Program-made: the position numbers and the translations under genes
Shown: one piece after another, positions 21,554-32,856 of the stretch
Layout of the letters: the number at the start of each line of letters is the position of its first letter
How positions within the stretch are numbered: the first letter of the stretch is position 1
The notes under the pieces: generated by a model
The model's input: only the letters and a program-made list of their open reading frames with translations
Database searches by the model: none
What the model was told of the DNA's origin: nothing
From: Adineta ricciae
Taxonomy: Eukaryota > Rotifera > Eurotatoria > Adinetida > Adinetidae
NCBI GenBank assembly: GCA_905250025.1
Contig: CAJNOJ010000032.1
Span: forward strand, 481,501 to 545,500
Direction: 5' to 3'
DNA: 64,000 nucleotides

Positions 21554-22840
21554 ACAGAGCCAGTTGATTTCCCCTGTCGAACAATCTGATACGGAAATAG
21601 CCGCTTCCGTGGTATCCCTGTGTACAGATTCTGCTGCCAACTTTACCAAACTTTTTCGACAACCGACAAGAAACCGTCATAAACGATCCTCCGATGCCAT
21701 TACGGGTTCCTAGCATTTTCTAACAAGTTCCAGCACATAAAACACAGGTTCTTGCACGCATGTCGCTAGAATACTGCTCCCGGAATCATTGTCCAAAGAA
21801 AGAAGATCGTTTACTAAATACGAAAAATGTTATATTGTGGAAAAACCAGGGAATGATTACTTGCCATCACTATTGCCTTCTCCAATTTTCGCTTTTGATC
21901 ATGACGCACATATTTGATGGATAACTGTGACCGGAAGAAGAAAAACAGATAAATTCGAAATTAATTCAATGCGATAATAATCGATAAACATTGATTTCGT
22001 GATAGGAAGGAGCGCAAAACATTCCATGTTACTCCCGTATGACTAGACAAGCGTAGACAGAGTGTGCGAAGACCAGCAAGAGGATGGACTATAACAACGT
22101 GAGTGAAAGTCATCGAAATCTTCTCTGTACGCATTAACGTTAATAGGGCCATTCTAGATGTGTCACATTCTGTAAAGCGCAGAAATCCGCTAAGAACACT
22201 AATTTTTGTTAAAATCTGCGCTTCACTTTGAAAAAGTCAAAATGCTACCAATATAGTACTATGAAACAGATTAAAAGCATTTTGATGTTATAGTATACTG
22301 AGAAAGCGTGGGCACTAATAGCACTAATCAATATGCTCTCTACCATTGATCTACTCGATAACTCCTGAAAAGCCAATTTGATTCTATTGAAATTTCCAAG
22401 CGCATACTGTTACGTCAGAATCTCGCTGGATTTCGGAGATGAGATCGATTGAACGGCTGACTCCAGAATTATAGAACAGCTTGATAATTCTCTGCGATTT
22501 CTTAGTCTTGTATGTGATACATTTTTACAACACATTTAGCTTTCGGATAAAATCCGAAGTTTTCGCATTGACTTAAATCTGCTTTTGCACTTTACATATT
22601 TATTGATTAAGATAATAAGCGATAATTAAAATGATTAACCTAAATAAACTACAACCACTGTCTTAAATCAGATCCCATGTGAAATTAAAACCAGTTGAGT
22701 TCTACTCCCAATCGAATGTTGTTCTTTCAAAAAAAAGTTAGTCAATTCCTCGAATGAGTCTTGCTTGAAGAGTACCGACAAGAAAAAGTTGGAAAGAATA
22801 ACAACTAAGTTCGTCAATGACTTCTTATCCAAGAAAGGCA

Positions 22841-22872
22841 ATACACATACTTACAAACATGTGTATGTGTAT
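22841..22872. repeat. 10-bp inverted repeat in (AC/GT)-rich DNA
   Basis: ATACACATAC (22841-22850) and GTATGTGTAT (22863-22872). The arms are alternating purine-pyrimidine, so this may be chance within a simple-sequence patch. Confidence 0.7.
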
Positions 22873-23735
22873 CGAAGATCTTCGCAGATATAATTGTGCT
22901 TAGAACATTACTCAGTGTCAAAAGTAACGAACTTACGTGTGATTGGCAGGATTGTTTGTTTTCGCTGTTAAACAACGCTTTGATTGGTAGGAATATGAAT
23001 GAAAGTGATCGATGTACATTTATATTGACGACTATTCATTTTTTCAGACGATTGAGTCAAAGTAACCAAAGAAAGAAAATGAAAGTCGTATCGAGAAATG
23101 ATGAATAAGGACAGTAGTGTCAAACTTGAAACTTGTATTCAATTATTTTAGTATGCATCACTTTCCCAAGTACCTTCAGTCGAATACTTTAATACTCGAG
23201 TAGCTGAAGTGATAGTTGAATTCAAGTTATACATGTATGTTCATTTTTTTAAATTCAATTTTCTAAAATATAAAAATAAATGAAATTCAAATTTATACAT
23301 ATATACTTATACACAACATTGATTTTTTCTCTCAATATCTTAAATTGAATTCATTTGTACTTACGAAACATTTTGAAAGTATTTCGATGAGCAAAACTAA
23401 AATATTTTTCTTATCTCATTCTCATCTTTTATTAGGATAAGTATTGAATGTAAAATCAACGAAAATATAATAAAAATTTATTAAGAATTGTTTTAATGAT
23501 ATAAATTGAAATTAGTCATTAAAATCTTTGATTATGAAATATTTATATAAAAAAACTGACTTTATTTTCGAGAATCTCTATCAAATATTCTTCATCGTAC
23601 TTAAAATGCATGTCATGGTACATAAGCAAATTTGTGTTTGATAAGAAACATAAGAGTCGTTGTGAATAGATAACAAGAAGGAGAAGATTCTGATATAAAA
23701 ATTTCTTAGTTTTTTGAATTTATTTAATATTTAAG

Positions 23736-25595
23736 ATGAAATTCTTTTGGATTTTTATACAAATAATTTCAATTTTAAATCTAATCCATTGTCAAACAAA
23801 ATGTCTTGATACATTCACAGTGACTTGTTATTGTCCAAATGAAAATCATTTAATAAACTGTATTGAAAATCAACCAACAGATGACATGTTCATTGATTGG
23901 TCAAGATTTACATTTGAATTACGAGATCATTATAGTTTTAATTTTATAAATTTCACACATTTAACGTCTTCAACATTTACAAATTTTTCATGGAAATTTC
24001 CGCAACTTAACATCATTGAATTGAATTTTCTAAATGGCATTGATGAAATTCGAGAACATATCTTCAGATTATTCGATTATACTGTTAATCCACAAATTTA
24101 TGTTCGATTCACTTCACCGAGAAATTTTCAACTTGCCGATAACGCATTTACTCCAATGAAATATTCCGAAATAATCATTGATGATATTCAAAGTTCGCCG
24201 TATGAATTCAATTTAAATGCATTTCACAATACAACTGTAAATCAATTCAGTATTCTTAATACTAAACAACTTCAGTTTCTTTCAAGTGAATCATTAATAC
24301 TGAATTGGGAAGAAATTTCAATAAATAATGGTTCAATAATCAATCTTAATCTTCTTATGGAAAGTTTATCATCTGATTATTTAGTCAAATTAGATTTCTC
24401 TTCAAGTAGTATAGTTCATTTTCCTTCTTTTGTTAACTTGTCACAATTAATGATAATCGATCTTCATGATAATTTAATTCATGAAATTCATTCAAGTCTA
24501 TTTTCAAATAAGAATTTAGTTTCCGCAATTGATTTATCATCGAATGCAATCAAACGAATTGATCCTAATGCATTTGTTCAATTAGATTTTTTAACTGTTT
24601 TAAATTTAAATAATAATCAATTACGAACATTAGGAGATGAAAATCAATCATTTTTATTTCCGTTAAAAGGAAAATTACGTGCGTTGGATTTAGCAAATAA
24701 TTTTCTTCATGATATAAATCAAATAGGAAATCTTTCTCATTTAGAAGTCTTACAATTATCTGGAAATGAAATAAAAGAATTAAATGAAAGTTCATTTAGA
24801 AATTTACGTCATCTTCAATATCTTGATTTAAGTTTCAATCAAATTCAATCAATTCATTCATCAGTTTTCGATCATACAAACATTAAACAATTGGATTTAT
24901 CGTCAAATTTAATATCTTCTTTACAAACAAATTCATTTCTCTTCAGTCTTTCATCAACACTTGACACATTATTATTAAAAAATTCTCGAAATTTATTAGA
25001 AATCAATTGGTTTGTTTTTACTAAATTAGATCAATTAAGAAAAATCGATCTTTCAGGTGTAAATAAAACAGATAAAATGTGGTTATATAATTCAAATGAT
25101 AATTCATCTTTCTATTGGAATCGTGAATATTCTTTGGAAATTCTTTTAAATAATATTCAATTTACTAATGAAGATTATTGTTTATCGAAATTAATCTTTC
25201 AAATGTTTAATAATACAATTTTATTTCTTGATCCAAATCATTCGTGTAATTGTTTTTTATTTCTCTTGAGAAATAGAATTTCTGCACAAAATTATCCGAT
25301 TTGTTTATCGAATCAATCGATTATTGATGATTTAGCAAAAGAATGTGCGAATATTGATTCATATTGTTCATCTCTATCAACCACGACAACAACAAACATA
25401 ATGACAACAACAGTAAAACGAAAAGATGATAATGAAAATTGGAAAATAATCTTAGCAATTGCAATTCCTCTATCAATTATTCTTATTCTGTTATTTTTAA
25501 TTGCATTTTTTCTTGTGAAAAGACGACGAAATAACGAAACAAAGGAAAATGTTGAGATAAAAGGAGGAATTGTGAACATATTATCTAAGAAATAA
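23736..25595 (+). CDS. Leucine-rich-repeat single-pass membrane receptor
   Basis: Single exon, 619 aa. Seen: a signal peptide (FWIFIQIISILNLIHCQ). A Cys-containing N-cap (KCLDTFTVTCYCPNENHLINC) follows. About 8-10 LRRs (LxxLDLSxNxI pattern, e.g. LQYLDLSFNQIQSIHSSVF) run from about 210 to 440. A C-cap with CNCFLFLLRN and further Cys follows, then a Thr-rich stalk. The TM segment is near 570-592 (IILAIAIPLSIILILLFLIAFF) and the short basic cytoplasmic tail has about 27 aa. No TIR or kinase domain. Known: this architecture fits cell-adhesion or recognition LRR proteins (connectin/LRTM-like). Oddities: intronless, and the codons are far more A/T-ending than in most neighbours, matching the AT-rich flank. 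Confidence 0.85.
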   Translation: MKFFWIFIQIISILNLIHCQTKCLDTFTVTCYCPNENHLINCIENQPTDDMFIDWSRFTFELRDHYSFNFINFTHLTSSTFTNFSWKFPQLNIIELNFLNGIDEIREHIFRLFDYTVNPQIYVRFTSPRNFQLADNAFTPMKYSEIIIDDIQSSPYEFNLNAFHNTTVNQFSILNTKQLQFLSSESLILNWEEISINNGSIINLNLLMESLSSDYLVKLDFSSSSIVHFPSFVNLSQLMIIDLHDNLIHEIHSSLFSNKNLVSAIDLSSNAIKRIDPNAFVQLDFLTVLNLNNNQLRTLGDENQSFLFPLKGKLRALDLANNFLHDINQIGNLSHLEVLQLSGNEIKELNESSFRNLRHLQYLDLSFNQIQSIHSSVFDHTNIKQLDLSSNLISSLQTNSFLFSLSSTLDTLLLKNSRNLLEINWFVFTKLDQLRKIDLSGVNKTDKMWLYNSNDNSSFYWNREYSLEILLNNIQFTNEDYCLSKLIFQMFNNTILFLDPNHSCNCFLFLLRNRISAQNYPICLSNQSIIDDLAKECANIDSYCSSLSTTTTTNIMTTTVKRKDDNENWKIILAIAIPLSIILILLFLIAFFLVKRRRNNETKENVEIKGGIVNILSKK

Positions 25596-26092
25596 ATTTT
25601 CCCCAATTCTATCGTTTGTTTTTTCTTGTCAAATTCGTGAATTTTCAAATCAATATTATGAAGATTTACCGAACAAAAAAGAATATCAATATGTGAAATA
25701 TTCTCGTGTAAAAAAACAAAGTAAGACAAATGAATTAAAGTAAAATAAGTTTTCACGAAAAATTCATAAATAGATTTTACTAACATACTTATAGACTGTT
25801 GCAAGATCCTTTCCTATTCTCCCCGCGAATTTCAGATGAAAGCATACTGTAGAAATTTTGTACATACCGATTGATGAAAAAATATCTGGATGAATTTCAC
25901 CCACAAGTGATACTCATATTACCTATTTGCAACCATTTCGGTCTATTGGAAAACAAAACGATGTTCATATCTGTTCGTATTTTCTTTATTTGTCAATACA
26001 TTCTCATGATGAGATATTTTATCTTATTTGATTTCATAAACTAAGTACAACATTTACTAAATGCTTTCATACACAATATTTACACAGATGAG
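25596..26092. other. Intergenic between converging genes
   Basis: About 500 nt of AT-rich DNA with the 3' ends of the LRR gene and the minus-strand coiled-coil gene. No supported coding sequence. Confidence 0.5.
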
Positions 26093-26834
26093 TTAGTCAT
26101 TCGATTCAGATGGCATTGATCGTATACGTCGATAGGTTCGTTGGCTTTTCGTTCGAGATGGAGTCGATACAATGCGATGTAATGGTTGTTCATATTTAGC
26201 ACGTAAACGTCGTTCGAATTTGAAAAAATTTTTCCGTTGTAATTTCAATTGTTGTTTTAATTGTCGAAAATTGAATCGATTCTTTCGTATTAATACAGAA
26301 TATCGCTTGCGAAAATGATATTTATCTTTCAATAAACGAGCTTCGAGTTGAATCTGAATGTTTTCATTGATTAATTTTCGAGCTTCATCCTCCAATCGAG
26401 CACTCTCAGCTTGAAGATGTGCAGTGGTCAATAGTAATTCGTTGAGTTCGTCATCTAACGAGAAGAAGGAGAACATGAGATTCAATAGAATACTGGAATC
26501 AACTTACGAAGTTGAGCAAGCAATTGGTTATATTGTTCATTGGCTGTATTATCAACTTGTTTATTATCAATCTAAATATGAAAAAAGTGTTCTTGTTTGA
26601 GAGAGGATGTTTTTTCTCCATAGAGAACGTACTTTTCGTTCTCGACACATAATGAAATGTGATTCAATATCTACAAAAAGAAAAATATCGAAAGGTCATG
26701 AAAAAAAAACTCGTTCAAAATAACAAATTCTACGATTAGATCATCAATACTGTGATAACAACGTTAAGTCTTGTAATTGAGATTACAGTACGAGCCTCGG
26801 GTACATTTTCTTTTGGTGTACGAATCGATCGCAT
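26093..26834 (-). CDS. Small basic coiled-coil protein, unrecognised
   Basis: Modelled with four exons: 26834-26792, 26670-26633, 26571-26508, 26454-26093 (168 aa). The three downstream exons are secure. The first exon uses a weak GTACTG donor and a 121-nt intron, so the N-terminus is provisional; ATG at CREK-like MCREREK-type sequence in exon 2 is an alternative. Seen: a heptad-like helix (ELNELLLTTAHLQAESARLE) through about 110, then an Arg/Lys-rich helical tail (FRQLKQQLKLQRKNFFKFE) and a disordered basic end. No known domain. Divergent from the gene at 27151 with 316 nt between starts. Confidence 0.55.
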
Positions 26835-27150
26835 ACGTGTTTGTTGTTACTGTGTTTAATCACTAGATAAATAATAAGCAAAGAACGAAAAATATTAATC
26901 TCAATCCATCAGTTCTCGTTCGACTATTTCAAACTAAACATTTTCACCGTCTAATTTACTTCGTACTTTCTCGGAAACACACTTATCGAACTCACGCCCT
27001 AGACAAACTACCTCTCTTCTTATGAATATTAATTGATCAGAAAATTAAGATTAGCAAAGGTTAGAGATTAGTGTATATCTCTTATATATACAGCTATAGA
27101 TATGTCAATCCAACATTTCAAGTTCGCTTACGTCAAACAAGTAACAAACA
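26835..27150. promoter_or_regulatory. Shared divergent promoter region
   Basis: Short AT-rich gap between two divergently transcribed genes. A TATATATA-like stretch (CTTATATATACAG near 27079-27091) lies about 60-70 nt before the plus-strand ATG. Confidence 0.4.
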
Positions 27151-27873
27151 ATGACCTTTAGCGACATGTTAACAACTTCACCGAAATCATTTCGATGTTC
27201 TTCAGTTAGCAATCAATTGAATCAAACAAATCAACAGGGGAAACTCAAACGATTGAATACGTCGATATTAAACTTAATCTCTCGTTCTCAACAAATCGAT
27301 TCTTCCAAAAAACTCAATACAAATGCACAATTAGCAAAGCAACAAGTATTTCTTCATCCGCCATCTGCACTCTCGAGATCAATTTCGAACAAATCAGTTA
27401 CATTTGCATTAGTCTTCGATGAAATGGACATTCCAACAAAAGAACCTGAAGCCAATGAGGATTCGATTCTCGTGGTTCCAAACAAATACGTGACGAAGGG
27501 AAACGATGCCAATATTGAGCCATATCCATTTCGGTCAGAGATTCCTTTCGATTGTTTGATTAAATCGAATTCATCAACGAATATCATCGACTGTCATGAA
27601 CCTAAAAAGAAATTTTTGAATTTCCATCGACAAAAAAAAGTTCGTCATCCAATTGAAGTCTCTTCGATTAACCGATCAACATCAGTTCCAGTAATCAATG
27701 AACAACAGCAACAACAAAAATCATCAAAGAAAATCTCACCGTATCGACGTATGAAATTCTCGTCCTTCACTCGTTTTCTTCAATCATTCGCCAAACATTC
27801 AAATGATCATCCCAAATCAAAGTCTTCGATAAAACCCACCACGTTCCGAAAATATTCCGAAATGTTTTACTAA
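27151..27873 (+). CDS. Unrecognised basic, Ser/Asn/Lys-rich protein
   Basis: Single exon, 240 aa, no family recognised. Seen: mostly disordered Ser/Asn/Gln/Lys sequence with a poly-Gln patch (NEQQQQQKSS). A moderately conserved-looking core reads SVTFALVFDEMDIPTKEPEA near 84-103. The C-terminus is basic and aromatic. No signal peptide or TM. The uninterrupted 240-codon frame with ordinary codon use, an ATG close after a TATA-like site and a spaced 3' AATAAA (near 27942) support a real gene; function unknown. Confidence 0.6.
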   Translation: MTFSDMLTTSPKSFRCSSVSNQLNQTNQQGKLKRLNTSILNLISRSQQIDSSKKLNTNAQLAKQQVFLHPPSALSRSISNKSVTFALVFDEMDIPTKEPEANEDSILVVPNKYVTKGNDANIEPYPFRSEIPFDCLIKSNSSTNIIDCHEPKKKFLNFHRQKKVRHPIEVSSINRSTSVPVINEQQQQQKSSKKISPYRRMKFSSFTRFLQSFAKHSNDHPKSKSSIKPTTFRKYSEMFY

Positions 27874-28063
27874 CGAAAGAAACATACTTATCTTGTTCGA
27901 ACGCCTTCTCTTTTTCTCTTGTATATAAAAACGTGTTCATTCAATAAATCATTTGTAGAATGACAAACTAATCCATAAAATACCCAAAAACATAGAGGTC
28001 AGTATTGTCGTTCTCTATCTGTCAAGTTATTAGATTCGACAGCATTCATTCTTCGTTTCAACA

Positions 28064-28843
28064 ATGACAGAAATAGTACAAAATCGTATGTTAGGAACTC
28101 GTCGTAAACTAGAATTACTTCTACAAGAAATGGATACGATATGTCGAGAAATGATTGTACAAATGCACAATTCAACAACGAATCGGACGGCAAATGTTGA
28201 TATCCAAGCTTTAGTTGATATGTTTATCGAACGACAAAATCTGCTAACTGAACAAATTGCCGTTGTTCGACAGCATGAAGAATTAGAACGACAATTGCAA
28301 CTAAAACGTGAAGAAATCCTTAAATGTGAACGTGCCTTACGGTGTTTACACACATATTTATTACAAGCCGTCCAAGTTCTTTCGTCAGCTGTTTATCAAG
28401 CGCGTGAGAAATTGGATAATATTCGTCGGGCGAAGAGTTTTCCATCGGAAACAATTATTCGATATGCACATCAACTAGCGATATGTTACTCGACGACGGC
28501 ACCAGAAAATTGGCAACAAGGAGATATTCGTCGTCCTTTTCCAACAAATCTCGATATGACACGTGGTTTACTCGGTCGAATCAGTGAACAAACACTACAA
28601 AAACAACAGCAACAGCAAACTAATCTACAAAATCCAACAATCAATACAACAACGGTGGTAGATTCAAGCGTTCAACAAAATGTACCGACGACATCATCAT
28701 ACACACCTGTAACAACTGCTGTACGACCCCCGAAACATGATACAACGTCGTTTGCATCGGATATTTTCTCAGGAATGTATGATGAAGCGACAAACACCAA
28801 CTTTTCGTCGAGTGATACCGATTCGGACGATGATTTGCTGTGA
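28064..28843 (+). CDS. MED4: Mediator complex subunit 4
   Basis: Single exon, 259 aa (human MED4 about 270). Seen: an N-terminal coiled-coil bundle (KLELLLQEMDTICREMIVQM and later LERQLQLKREEILKCE). Then the diagnostic MED4 block: IIRYAHQLAICYSTTAPENW, followed by GDIRRPFPTNLDMTRGLLGR near 165-184. The tail is Gln/Thr-rich and acidic (SDTDSDDD). Known: MED4 is a middle-module subunit of Mediator, linking transcription factors to RNA polymerase II in the nucleus. Length and motif order match the family. The C-terminal low-complexity tail is typical and probably disordered. Confidence 0.92.
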   Translation: MTEIVQNRMLGTRRKLELLLQEMDTICREMIVQMHNSTTNRTANVDIQALVDMFIERQNLLTEQIAVVRQHEELERQLQLKREEILKCERALRCLHTYLLQAVQVLSSAVYQAREKLDNIRRAKSFPSETIIRYAHQLAICYSTTAPENWQQGDIRRPFPTNLDMTRGLLGRISEQTLQKQQQQQTNLQNPTINTTTVVDSSVQQNVPTTSSYTPVTTAVRPPKHDTTSFASDIFSGMYDEATNTNFSSSDTDSDDDLL

Positions 28844-29245
28844 TTAGATAATTTTTCTTTACAAAATCAATCATTAAATGATCTGTAGTCGTTCAGACGG
28901 CTAGCTTTCATATGTTTAGTGGAAGTGATGTTGAGTGCTTTGGCATTATTGAAGTTACTGTTGCACCATTGTTAGACAGATGACGCTAGAACCGAATATC
29001 AACATATGTTGCCATAGATTTTCAATAGCCAAAGAAAAAGAAATGATTAGATGAAGAAATTTTTGTTTGATAAAATGCAATGGATGACAGATTGCATTCT
29101 TCATTGACATATCGACCAGTCATTGTTAAAAAGAAAACGAGAAGCATTCATTCGTATATTAAAGGTGAAATCAAACACAGCGACGTGTAAGCAAAGAGAA
29201 AAAGAAAAGAAAAACGTCAGTTTTGAGTTTATTTTCATTGCCAAT
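28844..29245. other. Intergenic
   Basis: About 400 nt between MED4 and the aldo-keto reductase gene. No supported coding sequence; a longer in-frame upstream reading frame at 29123 lacks protein character compared with the normal AKR N-terminus. Confidence 0.5.
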
Positions 29246-30334
29246 ATGGCAAAAGAATCCTGGACCATTGAATCGCGTTTGACACTTTCTGATCATCATA
29301 CCATTCCACGATTAGGTAGGATTAGGATTTTAGATAAATCGGTATCGAATTCATGTTCGTTTACTGAAGGTCTTGGTACGTGGAGAAGCGAACCGGGTAA
29401 AGTTCAAAATATAGTCAAGGAAGCGATCTTAGACCACGGTTATCGACATATCGACGGTGCATGGTTGTATAAGAATGAAACGGAAGTCGGAAATGGTATC
29501 CATGAAGCTATTGAACAAAGTCAAGGTAAAATTAAACGCGAAGATTTATTTATAACAACAAAATTATGGAATCAAGTAAAGATCGTTTACATCACTTCAA
29601 ACTGAATTTGCCTTATTTTCTTTGAGCATCATGTACCGGAAGATGTTGAATGGGCGATACATGATAGTTTACAAAAACTTCGCCTGGACTATGTCGATCT
29701 TTATCTTATTCATTGGCCTATTGCGTTCAAACGAATGGAAGAAAACGTATGGTCGCAAAATGAAGATAAAACTGTTCGTTACTATGCAGAAGGCGTCACT
29801 CTTGCTGATACATGGAGAGCTATGGAGAAATTAGTTGATGCGAAATTGGTTCGTTCGATTGGTTTGTCAAATTTTAAACCATCAGAAATCGACGAAATTC
29901 TTCAAATTGCCCGTATTAAGCCTGTTGTTAATCAAATTGAACTGCATCCATATTTGAATCAGCAAGTCTTGCGTGATTATTGCGCTAAACAGAACATCAT
30001 TGTTACAAGTTACAGTCCGTTAGCAAATCTCAAACGACCCAATGAACCCGACGAAGAAGTTTCTCCGTTGTACAATCCGATCATCCAAAAAATTGCTAAG
30101 ACGAAAGAAAAAACAGCAGCACAGATCATTCTCCGGTGGCACCTTCAACACGGTTTGACCGTTATACCGAAAACTGTCACATCGGAACGTCTGCATGAGA
30201 ACAGTCAAGTTTTTGATTTTGAATTAACAAATGAAGAAATGAATCAAATCGATCAGTTAGAGAAAACAAATTATCGACGATTTTTCAATCCAGCCGTTTT
30301 ACCACCGGCAGATCGACATGTTTTCGAACGATAA
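29246..30334 (+). CDS. Aldo-keto reductase
   Basis: Three exons: 29246-29315, 29370-29575, 29627-30334 (327 aa, normal for the family). Seen: [10 protein letters not shown], then the catalytic tetrad Asp52 and Tyr57 ([14 protein letters not shown]), Lys88 (TTKLWN) and His121 (YLIHWP). SIGLSNF follows near 163. The NADPH-binding region has VTSYSPLA and [13 protein letters not shown]. The C-terminus ends in [16 protein letters not shown]. Known: these enzymes reduce aldehydes and ketones with NADPH in a TIM barrel in the cytosol. The motif set fits the AKR1 aldehyde/aldose-reductase group. The start was chosen at MAKESW, since the first intron splits the Gly after IPRL exactly. Substrate not deducible; a role in lipid-aldehyde detoxification is plausible. 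Confidence 0.93.
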
Positions 30335-30496
30335 TCACTTTAATAAATAAAAGCTGTGTCTCACACAAAGATTTCAACACATTTTTCTCGATTGCAGGCT
30401 TTTATCTTCTTTATCAAAATAAAGATTGTGTGCGCATGTGCTTGTCGCAAAATAGATAATATTAACATCGCTCCAAAAGAATAAAATCACATCACA

Positions 30497-31549
30497 ATGG
30501 ACGAGCAAAGTGTTCGTTTGTTGGATAATTTAGTCAACGAAGATTATCATTCGAGCGGACCAGGAGTAGCGATACTGATAGTAATTAACGATCAGATAGT
30601 TTACCAACGTTGTTTGGGTTTGGCAAATCTTGATAAAGAGGAACAAATTACACCTGAAACTAACTTTCGTCTGGCATCATTAACAAAACAGTTCACTGCC
30701 TATGGCATTATGTTACTCGAACAACAAAACAGACTATCAAGAAATGACGCGCTCGGGCGATTTTTCTCGATGGAATTTCAACGAAAGTGTCCGTATCTTA
30801 GTAGAGATGTCAAAGTTCAACATTTATTAGAACATTCGTCAGGAATACGTGATTATGAAACATATGATTCGAATGATCATTCACAATGGTCTGATTTCGA
30901 TGTTCTAAATGTCCTCACCGATGAAACATATTTCATACCGGGTACGCATTATCGCTACAGCAACACCGGCTATATTCTATTAGGTTTAATCATCGAGACT
31001 GTTTCTGAACAATCATTGAATCAATACTTCGACGAGAATATCTTCCAACCATTTCATATGAACGCAAGCATTCTCTATGATTTCGATCGAACTGTGATCA
31101 TCAATCGAGCTCTAGGTTATATTGAACAAAGAAATGAAGAAAAATACGACCTGTGCGATCAAAGTACAACAAGTGCAACTAGAGGAGATGGTGGTATTTA
31201 TATGTCTTTGACGGATTATCTTCAATGGTACTACCACTATCCAATTTTATCAGCGAAACCATTTCGAATCGATGAAGCACCATTGGAAACATATTATTAC
31301 GATCTTGGTTGGTTTTTGACCGATTCTAATGGTAAAATTCATTTACATACAGGAAATTCATGCGGTTTTACTCATCAGGTATTTCGCATTGATGATGAGG
31401 AACGAAAAGTTCTTGTTTTATATTTAACAAATCTTGGAGAGAACAATCAACGAATCGAAAAGTTCAATCGATTAATTGTAGAAAAACTACCCGAGTTAAA
31501 TCCAAACAATACAAATCTTTTATGGGATATGGTAGGATTGACAAGATGA
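30497..31549 (+). CDS. Beta-lactamase-like serine hydrolase (class C / PBP4* family)
   Basis: Single exon, 350 aa. Seen: the three catalytic motifs of the serine beta-lactamase/penicillin-recognising fold: Ser61-x-x-Lys64 (FRLASLTKQFT), Tyr154-Ser-Asn156 (YRYSNTGYILLG) and His-Thr-Gly 284-286 (HLHTGNSCGF). The supporting VQHLLEHSSGI block sits near 107. No signal peptide, so cytosolic. Known: family members are esterases, peptidases or amidases; animals have LACTB, but this sequence reads like bacterial serine hydrolases. It lacks introns while its neighbour has them. Inferred: a horizontally acquired hydrolase; the substrate is unknown and antibiotic hydrolysis should not be assumed. It follows the AKR stop by 162 nt on the same strand. 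Confidence 0.88.
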   Translation: MDEQSVRLLDNLVNEDYHSSGPGVAILIVINDQIVYQRCLGLANLDKEEQITPETNFRLASLTKQFTAYGIMLLEQQNRLSRNDALGRFFSMEFQRKCPYLSRDVKVQHLLEHSSGIRDYETYDSNDHSQWSDFDVLNVLTDETYFIPGTHYRYSNTGYILLGLIIETVSEQSLNQYFDENIFQPFHMNASILYDFDRTVIINRALGYIEQRNEEKYDLCDQSTTSATRGDGGIYMSLTDYLQWYYHYPILSAKPFRIDEAPLETYYYDLGWFLTDSNGKIHLHTGNSCGFTHQVFRIDDEERKVLVLYLTNLGENNQRIEKFNRLIVEKLPELNPNNTNLLWDMVGLTR

Positions 31550-32856
31550 AAAAATATGAATACCGTCGTTCACACTGTTGTGGATCTTGTCGATTTATAT
31601 CTCGTTTATAGTTTTGTTTAGTAGTCAGTTCGAAGCGTTTTCTTGACTTCTGACATATCGTTGACAATCACAGAATTCGTTTCATAGTACTTGAATAAAA
31701 GGAACAATTGTTAATTTCGACACAAGAAAAAGCAAGTTGAATAATTCTAAATAACATACTTGAACAGAAATGTATGTATGTAATCGAAATTCGTGGGTGA
31801 GGGTGTAAGGGTTTCATTGAGTAACGCATCCATATACGAAATAGGATGAAATGATATTCTGATAGATTCCATTGATTTAAGAAACTTTTATTTGTGTTTG
31901 GGTAGAACTGAGAGGAAAATTTTAACTTATGAATAGCCCTTGAAGGCTCTCTAATAAGGGAATCATTTAGCGGTGAATATCGTTCTCTGTTTGACAGTAT
32001 GTTTCTTATTCAGAATCTTCGAATAGACTGATCTAATACGACTTTAACAGTTAGGCTTTCAAACACTGATTCAATTCTAAAAGTTTCTCTCTTCGAAAAA
32101 AATTAAGAAATGAAATATCTCGCACTACTCTGATCAGTTGGCTAAGACTTGGTGGACAAGCGTCATAGATATGTGTACAGCCTGACATACTTCAACTAGT
32201 TTTCTTTCGAACAGTTTTTATGAATCGAGCAATATGCAATTCTGGATTAACGATAGGCCTCTCGCATTTTTTATCTTTTATAATCAACTCTGACCAATTC
32301 CGGCATGAAAATTGAATCAATGTGGATTTTTTCCATTAGTAACAACACTTCTATTTTGATCAATGTTGTACGTAAATAAATTTCCCCACGAATAAAGGAG
32401 TACAAGAGAAGACCTTATTTCTCTTCGATCTGCTTAAGTCTTCAAAAAAAGACATGACACATACCCTGAAGTTGATCAGTGACATTTGTAAGTCCTCATA
32501 GAATTTCCATAAGGTTATCATTAGAAATACGCGTAATAAATTTTCAAGTTGATATCAATGAAGAATAGTGCAAATTTATTGAATTAAAATCTGTTTTGAC
32601 AAACAAAAAACCTGTTCATAAACAATCGGTGCTGATCACTCATCTTCTACATCAAAGAATGCTATGAAAAAAAATTCTTTCATACAAATTGGAAATAAAT
32701 AAATATATATATATATGTATAAGAGATTAAAGATTAATATTCATATCTGTGTAAATATATAAAGAGGAAAACGCGATACATTTCTTATCGACTGGAGATC
32801 AAAAATAATATCTGTCTATAGGTTTAATTGAGAAAAATCTTGCATTAACGTACTGA
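31550..32856. other. Intergenic between converging genes
   Basis: About 1.3 kb AT-rich DNA containing a (TA)n patch near 32700-32716. No coding signal or recognisable repeat element seen. Confidence 0.5.

Larger units (their letters stand above)
20335..23735. other. Gene-poor AT-rich region with short hairpins
   Basis: About 3.4 kb with no supported gene. Contains several exact short inverted repeats (21462-21482, 21518-21553, 22841-22872) and an imperfect pair around GCGCAGA near 22172-22230. From 23100 on the DNA becomes very A/T-rich, leading into the equally AT-rich LRR gene. No transposase or reverse-transcriptase fragment was recognised. It could hold decayed mobile DNA or regulatory sequence. 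Confidence 0.45.

Noticed and set aside
22172-22232. Imperfect inverted repeat around AAGCGCAGA
   Set aside because: Only about 9 matching bases with mismatched flanks; too weak to call.
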